Source: Methylorubrum thiocyanatum (GTDB lineage Bacteria; Pseudomonadota; Alphaproteobacteria; Rhizobiales; Beijerinckiaceae). From it: a DNA stretch of 64,000 nucleotides. The stretch spans positions 372,001 to 436,000 of the forward strand of contig JACJIB010000002.1 in assembly GCA_014138645.1 (NCBI GenBank), read 5' to 3'. The first letter of the stretch is position 1, and each line of letters opens with the position of its first letter. Below the pieces are notes generated by a model, which worked only from the letters and a program-made list of their open reading frames with translations, ran no database searches and was not told the DNA's origin. A program made the position numbers and the translations under genes. Positions 59,849-64,000 of the stretch are shown here, piece by piece.

Positions 59849-59996
59849 CCGCCCTGCAACGCCTGTCCACAAAGTGGATGAATGGATTGCGGTAAGCTCC
59901 GGGTAAGCTTAGCGAGGCTATTGGGTTTGGGGAGTGACGTCCGCAAAAGGGCCGCCAGGTGCCCTGCGGGCGAGGACACGTAAGGACGGGTTCCCC

Positions 59997-61424
59997 ATGG
60001 CTGTGCGTCCGTTTGTGGCGGCTGCTGCCGTTGCTCTGGCGATGACACTCGGTGCCTGCCAGGACAGTGCGATGCTGGGCGGCGCTTCGACCCGCAGCCT
60101 CACCCCGATTCCGCCTCAGACGCTCGCGCTCATGCAGACCAAGGGCATGAGCCAGTCGGACCCGATCCTGATCCGCGCCTTCAAGAAGGAAGCGGAGATG
60201 GAGGTGTGGAAGCGCGGCTCGAACGGCCAGTACGCGCTGCTGAAGACCTTCCCGATCTGCCGCTGGTCGGGCCAGCTCGGCCCCAAGCTCAAGCAGGGCG
60301 ACCGGCAGGCGCCGGAGGGCTTCTATGCGATCACGCCGGGTCAGATGAACCCGAATTCCAGCTACTACCTGTCCTTCGACGTCGGCTACCCGAACGCGAT
60401 CGACCGGGCCAAGGGCGGCACCGGCAACTACATCATGGTGCACGGCACCTGCTCGTCCTCGGGCTGCTTCGCGATGACCGACGCGTCGATGTCGGAGATC
60501 TACGCCATCGCCCGCGAGGCCTTCAACGGCGGTCAGCGCGCCTTCCAGTTCCAGTCCTACCCGTTCCGGATGACGGCTTCGAACATCGCCAAGTTCCGCA
60601 ACGACCCCAATGCGCCGTTCTGGAAGAACCTCAAGGAGGGCTCGGACTATTTCGAGGCCCTCAAGGAGGAGCCGCGGGTCGCGGCCTGCGGCACGAAATA
60701 CGTCTTCGGCGGCGCCGACGTCGCGGCGGGCAACTGCACCCCGCGGGTCGATCCGCTGGTCGCCGAGAAGCGCGACCGCGATGCCCACGAAGTGGCCGAG
60801 CTGATCGCCAAGGGCACGCCCGCCACCCGCGTCGTCTATGACGACGGCGGCCAGAATCCGGTCTTCCGCCCGCAGAAGCCCGAGGGGCCGACCTTCGCCA
60901 GCCTGATCGAGGATGACAAGGACAAGGGCAAGGAACTGGCCTACACCGCCAAGGAGTACGGCCGCTATCACCTCGGCGACGTCAGCCGGCCGGAGAGCCT
61001 CGCCCTGGGGCCGAACGAGTTCGAGGTCGATGCCAAGGGCAAGCCCGTCCTCGTCGCCGCGGCGCCTGCCGACGCGCCGGGCCCGACCAAGGCCGCGGCC
61101 GCCCGCAAGGAACAGGCGAAGCCGACGACGGTGGTCGCCGTGCAGGAGCCGGCCAAATCCGGTGACGGCAAGTCCGGTGACGGCAAGTCCGGCGCGGGCG
61201 CGGCCAAGCCGCACCGCATCGCCGTGGCCGACGCGGACGGCGACGTGAGCGCCTTCAGCAAGGTCCTGGGCAAGAAGCCGGGCAAGGACGACAAGCCGGG
61301 CAAGGACGAGAAGGCCACTGAGGCCGCCAAGCCGAAGCCCACGGGCAAGGATGCAGCGAAGGAGACGGCCTCCGCCGCGAAGCCGCACGCATCCGTGGCG
61401 ACCACCGGTTCCCTTCGGAACTGA
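59997..61424 (+). CDS. L,D-transpeptidase (YkuD) lipoprotein with long Lys/Ala-rich tail
   Basis: The product has 475 residues. A lipoprotein signal peptide ends in LTLGAC (Cys21). The YkuD domain spans about 55-170 with the catalytic motif HGTCSSSGCF (His149, Cys157). Such enzymes form 3-3 peptidoglycan cross-links or attach proteins to the wall. Residues 340-475 are low complexity, rich in Lys, Ala, Gly and Asp, with tandem GDGKS units (SGDGKSGDGKSGAG) and KPGKDDKPGKDEK; this tail could bind the anionic wall. The start at 59997 gives the signal peptide; an upstream in-frame ATG at 59934 does not. Confidence 0.9.
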   Translation: MAVRPFVAAAAVALAMTLGACQDSAMLGGASTRSLTPIPPQTLALMQTKGMSQSDPILIRAFKKEAEMEVWKRGSNGQYALLKTFPICRWSGQLGPKLKQGDRQAPEGFYAITPGQMNPNSSYYLSFDVGYPNAIDRAKGGTGNYIMVHGTCSSSGCFAMTDASMSEIYAIAREAFNGGQRAFQFQSYPFRMTASNIAKFRNDPNAPFWKNLKEGSDYFEALKEEPRVAACGTKYVFGGADVAAGNCTPRVDPLVAEKRDRDAHEVAELIAKGTPATRVVYDDGGQNPVFRPQKPEGPTFASLIEDDKDKGKELAYTAKEYGRYHLGDVSRPESLALGPNEFEVDAKGKPVLVAAAPADAPGPTKAAAARKEQAKPTTVVAVQEPAKSGDGKSGDGKSGAGAAKPHRIAVADADGDVSAFSKVLGKKPGKDDKPGKDEKATEAAKPKPTGKDAAKETASAAKPHASVATTGSLRN

Positions 61425-61615
61425 GGCACTTCAAGCGGGTCTGCCCCTAGGGCCAAGGGACAGGGCGGTCGCCGTCGCGCGATCGCCCTGAGCCGTGCGG
61501 ACCCCATCGACAAAGCTCCGCACATCCTGTACAGCCCCGCCCAACTCACAACAGGATGCCGAAATCCTGACGCCCGGACCTCACCGGACGGGCGCTAACG
61601 GCCGGAGCTTTTCCA

Positions 61616-62008
61616 ATGAACATCATCGAGCAGCTCGAGCGGGAAGAGATCGCCCGCCTCGCCAAGACCATTCCGGATTTCGAGCCGGGCGACACGGTCA
61701 TCGTGAACGTCCGCGTCAAGGAAGGCGAGCGCACCCGCGTCCAGGCCTACGAGGGCGTCTGCATCGCCCGCAACGGCGGCGGCCTCAACGAGAGCTTCAC
61801 CGTCCGCAAGATTTCCTACGGCGAGGGCGTGGAGCGTGTCTTCCCCGTGCACTCCCCGATGATCGATTCGATCAAGGTGGTCCGCCGCGGTAAGGTCCGT
61901 CGCGCCAAGCTGTACTACCTGCGCGACCGCCGCGGTAAGTCGGCCCGTATCGTCGAGCGCAACGACCGCCCGGCCAAGGCCGAGAAGGCGCCCGCCGCCG
62001 CCGAGTGA
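61616..62008 (+). CDS. rplS: 50S ribosomal protein L19
   Basis: The product has 130 residues: [40 protein letters not shown] and [18 protein letters not shown] are L19. It sits at the 30S-50S interface. The C-terminus has an Ala/Lys/Glu tail of about 15 residues, common in Alphaproteobacteria. A terminator follows within 12 nt. rpsP, rimM and trmD are not in the window, so it is monocistronic here. Confidence 0.97.
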   Translation: MNIIEQLEREEIARLAKTIPDFEPGDTVIVNVRVKEGERTRVQAYEGVCIARNGGGLNESFTVRKISYGEGVERVFPVHSPMIDSIKVVRRGKVRRAKLYYLRDRRGKSARIVERNDRPAKAEKAPAAAE

Positions 62009-62019
62009 TCCCGTCATGG

Positions 62020-62043
62020 AGCGGCTCTGCGGAGCCGCTTTTC
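62020..62043 (+). terminator. Rho-independent terminator of rplS
   Basis: A perfect 8-bp stem (AGCGGCTC/GAGCCGCT) with TGCG loop is followed by TTTTC, 12 nt past the rplS stop. Confidence 0.88.
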
Positions 62044-62152
62044 GCCGTTGCGCCCGTCCCGAGATGCTCGGGGCGGGTTTTTTGTTTCTCGCGTTCATGC
62101 ACATATGAGACGAGCCGGTGTGCGAGCCCGGCGCCTGATGCGTCACAGTCCG

Positions 62153-62527
62153 ATGTCCGATCCAAAACCGATGCGGAAAGCGCGTGGGTCGCCGTTCCCG
62201 GACGACCTGACGGAGCGCGGCGTGCGCGCGTTTTTGGATCGGATCGGCGGCCATTATCCCATCCGCGAGGTCTTCCTCTTCGGAAGCCGGGCCCGGGGAA
62301 CGCATCAAGCTGATAGCGATGCCGATCTTGCCATCGTGTTGGATGGTGATAGCGCCGACCGCAGCCGCGTTTCGGGTGAGATGGCGGAGATCGCCTTCGA
62401 CATCCTGATGGAAACCGGTCTGCTCGTTCAGGCTCTGCCGCTTTGGGAGAGCGAGTGGCGGGACACCGAGCGGTTTCCGAACCCGCTTCTGATTGAGAGC
62501 ATCCGACGCGACGGTGCTCGGCTGTGA
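62153..62527 (+). CDS. Minimal nucleotidyltransferase (MNT), antitoxin candidate
   Basis: The product has 124 residues. The polymerase-beta-type motif FLFGSRARGTHQADSDADLA (GSRARG at 44-49, Asp56 and Asp58) is followed by a third Asp in AFDILM (Asp83). MNT proteins pair with HEPN proteins; in MntA/HepT the MNT AMPylates and neutralises the HEPN RNase. The stop overlaps the HEPN start (GTGA). Start among ATGs at 62138, 62153 or 62171 is uncertain because no clear ribosome site is seen. Confidence 0.85.
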   Translation: MSDPKPMRKARGSPFPDDLTERGVRAFLDRIGGHYPIREVFLFGSRARGTHQADSDADLAIVLDGDSADRSRVSGEMAEIAFDILMETGLLVQALPLWESEWRDTERFPNPLLIESIRRDGARL

Positions 62528-62919
62528 CGCACGCGACGGCTCTCGCCTTTATCGGCAAGGCAGAGCGAGCGCTAACGGCCGCTCGGATCCTCCTTAGAAC
62601 CGAAGATACCGAAGGTGCTTGCAGCCGCGCCTATTATGCCATGTTCGATGCAGCCAGAGCCTCACTGATAGCGACCGGTCATCTTCACGAGGGGATGAAC
62701 ATCAAGACCCATGCGGGAGTAATCGCTGCCTTCGGCCAAGCGCTGGTGCAGACCGGTCAGATCGATGCCGCCTTCGGTCGCGCTTTCAATCGGCTTCAGG
62801 ACGTACGCGTCCGCGCCGACTACATGGCTGGCTCACCCTCTGCCGAGGAGGCTGCATGGGCTGTCACACAGGCCGAGGCGTTCGTGGCGACGATGCGAGC
62901 CCAATTCTTTCGAGCCTGA
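62524..62919 (+). CDS. HEPN-domain protein (UPF0332-like), toxin candidate of the MNT-HEPN pair
   Basis: The product has 131 residues from a GTG overlapping the MNT stop. The HEPN pattern is clear: FIGKAERALTAARILL, GACSRAYYAMFDAARASL and, at the end, QDVRVRADYMAGSPS. This is the UPF0332-like branch; the canonical RX4-6H RNase motif of HepT toxins is not obvious, so RNase activity is uncertain. The pair lies outside the prophage, after rplS, and codon use is less biased than in neighbours, suggesting acquisition. Confidence 0.85.
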   Translation: MTHATALAFIGKAERALTAARILLRTEDTEGACSRAYYAMFDAARASLIATGHLHEGMNIKTHAGVIAAFGQALVQTGQIDAAFGRAFNRLQDVRVRADYMAGSPSAEEAAWAVTQAEAFVATMRAQFFRA

Positions 62920-63006
62920 GGCGCGCCCCTATCAAGAAGAGCGAGCCTCATGTTCGCATGCCGGTGATATGGCGCCTGACGGCGGTGCTGCGTGGCTGAC
63001 CGCTCG

Positions 63007-64000
63007 CTACCCCCGCCGCAGCGCCTCCAGCACCTTGCCACCCGGCCGGCCCGTGGCCGGCATGCCGAGCTGGCGCTCGACGTCCTTGATCGCCTCGCGG
63101 GTCTTGGAGCCGACCTTGCCGTCCGGCTCGCCGACATCGTAGCCGCGGGCGATCAGGCGGCTCTGGAGGTCGCGGCGCTCGGCGCGCGACAGCGGCGGGT
63201 CGTCGGTCGGCCAGTCGGCCTGGACGCCGGGGCGCCCGCGCAGGCGGTCGGATAGGACGGCGATGGCCAGCCCGTAGGATTCGGCGGCGTTGTAGGAGTA
63301 GATCGCGTCGAAGTTCTTGGTGACGAGGAAGGCCGGGCCGTTGACGCCAGCCGGCACGAGGATACCGGCGGGCCCCTCCCCCGTCAGCGGCTTGCCGTCG
63401 ACGCGGGTGACGCCGAGCGAGGCCCAGTGGCCGACGGCGTGCTTGTTCTTGCGGCCGGCGGCCCCGGCGTTGAAGCCGCGCGGCAGCCGCACCTCGTAGC
63501 CCCAGGGATGTCCGTTCGACCACTTGGCGACGCGCAGGAAGTTGGCGGTGGAGGCGACCGCGTCGGCCACCGAATCGACCACGTCGCGCCGTCCGTCGCC
63601 GTCGCCGTCCACCGCGAGGCGCTGGTAGGTCGTCGGCATGAACTGCGTCTGGCCGAAGGCGCCGGCCCAGGAGCCGGTCAGCCGCGAGGCCTCGATGTCG
63701 CCGCGCTCGATGATCTTGAGCGTCGCGATGAGCTCGGTGCGGAAGAACTCCCGGCGGCGGTGGCCGGAGCAGGCGAGCGTCGCCAGAGACTGCACCAGCG
63801 GCATCTTGCCGAGGTTCTTGCCGAAGTTCGACTCGACGCCCCACACCGCGGCGATGGTGTAGCGATCGACGCCGTAGCGGGCCTCGGCGTTGGCCAGCGC
63901 CTGGGCGTGCTGGCGCATGGCCGCGCGCCCGTCCTCGACCCGCTCGTCGTCGACCAGCGCCGACATGTAGTCCCAGATCGGCGTCTTGAACTCGGGCTGG
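63007..64000 (-). CDS. Lytic murein transglycosylase, MltB type, with peptidoglycan-binding domain (5' end cut)
   Basis: The reverse-strand frame is open to the right edge (codons before 63966 read PEFKTPIWDYM). The SLT-type domain has the catalytic Glu in AAVWGVESNFGKNLG, with GAFGQTQFMPTTYQRLAVDG and the metal-like DGDGDGRRDVVDS. The last 70 residues (RAERRDLQSRLIARGYDVGE, PDGKVGSKTREAI) are a peptidoglycan-binding domain. It cleaves glycan strands to 1,6-anhydro-muropeptides. The signal peptide must lie beyond the window. Confidence 0.93.
   Translation of the reverse strand, partial: QPEFKTPIWDYMSALVDDERVEDGRAAMRQHAQALANAEARYGVDRYTIAAVWGVESNFGKNLGKMPLVQSLATLACSGHRRREFFRTELIATLKIIERGDIEASRLTGSWAGAFGQTQFMPTTYQRLAVDGDGDGRRDVVDSVADAVASTANFLRVAKWSNGHPWGYEVRLPRGFNAGAAGRKNKHAVGHWASLGVTRVDGKPLTGEGPAGILVPAGVNGPAFLVTKNFDAIYSYNAAESYGLAIAVLSDRLRGRPGVQADWPTDDPPLSRAERRDLQSRLIARGYDVGEPDGKVGSKTREAIKDVERQLGMPATGRPGGKVLEALRRG

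Overview
The window is high-GC alphaproteobacterial chromosome. GcrA, PopZ next to valS, EipB (DUF1849), an Alphaproteobacteria-type Pho box, and pst, cobalamin and L,D-transpeptidase genes fit Hyphomicrobiales. The set of small genes suggests Methylobacterium/Methylorubrum, but that genus call is inference from recall of the families, not a search.

Left host segment (1-10.5 kb): a chemoreceptor cut by the window edge, then a minus-strand block of degP-type protease, a DUF2459 protein, valS, popZ, a TolC-type outer-membrane factor and a PCMT-like methyltransferase. tRNA-Cys and tRNA-Asn follow.

Prophage (10,552-34,037): a 23.5-kb element sits in the tRNA-Asn(GUU) gene, bounded by perfect 54-bp direct repeats. 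It holds a tyrosine integrase at the tRNA end; a chain of overlapping minus-strand genes, including an HD protein that looks like a (p)ppGpp hydrolase and a PD-(D/E)XK-like protein; a Gp37/Gp68 (DUF5131) protein; a DndC/PAPS-reductase-like protein; an HNH-AP2 endonuclease; two AT-rich cargo genes (a membrane protein and a GT92-like glycosyltransferase with an F5/8C-like domain); a CI/Cro switch; an early operon with a GapR-RMF-like fusion; tail fibre and spike genes; and a lysis cassette carrying a fatty-acid-hydroxylase-like gene. No terminase, portal, capsid, tape-measure or baseplate gene is present. A Walker-A ATPase breaks off after its P-loop and runs straight into the 3' end of another gene, so the morphogenesis block was probably deleted there. 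Five CCCC-N4/5-GGGG palindromes at two promoters, 2.7 kb apart, form a shared operator set for the CI repressor. At both, TTGAC lies directly after one palindrome and the next palindrome fills the -35/-10 spacer.

Right host segment (34-64 kb): small hypothetical genes (one behind a GTTC-N7-GTTC SOS box), NAD(P)HX dehydratase, a Pho-box-controlled pstSCAB-phoU-phoB operon, gcrA, eipB, dinB, cobalamin genes (cobK, cobQ, cbiB, cobC), an MFS exporter, malonyl-CoA decarboxylase, a CsbD stress protein behind a possible EcfG promoter, 3-hydroxybutyrate dehydrogenase, accA, a DUF1796 protein, an L,D-transpeptidase lipoprotein, rplS, a nucleotidyltransferase/HEPN pair and a MltB-type transglycosylase cut by the right edge.

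Function names rest on motifs read by eye from translations; no database search was possible.
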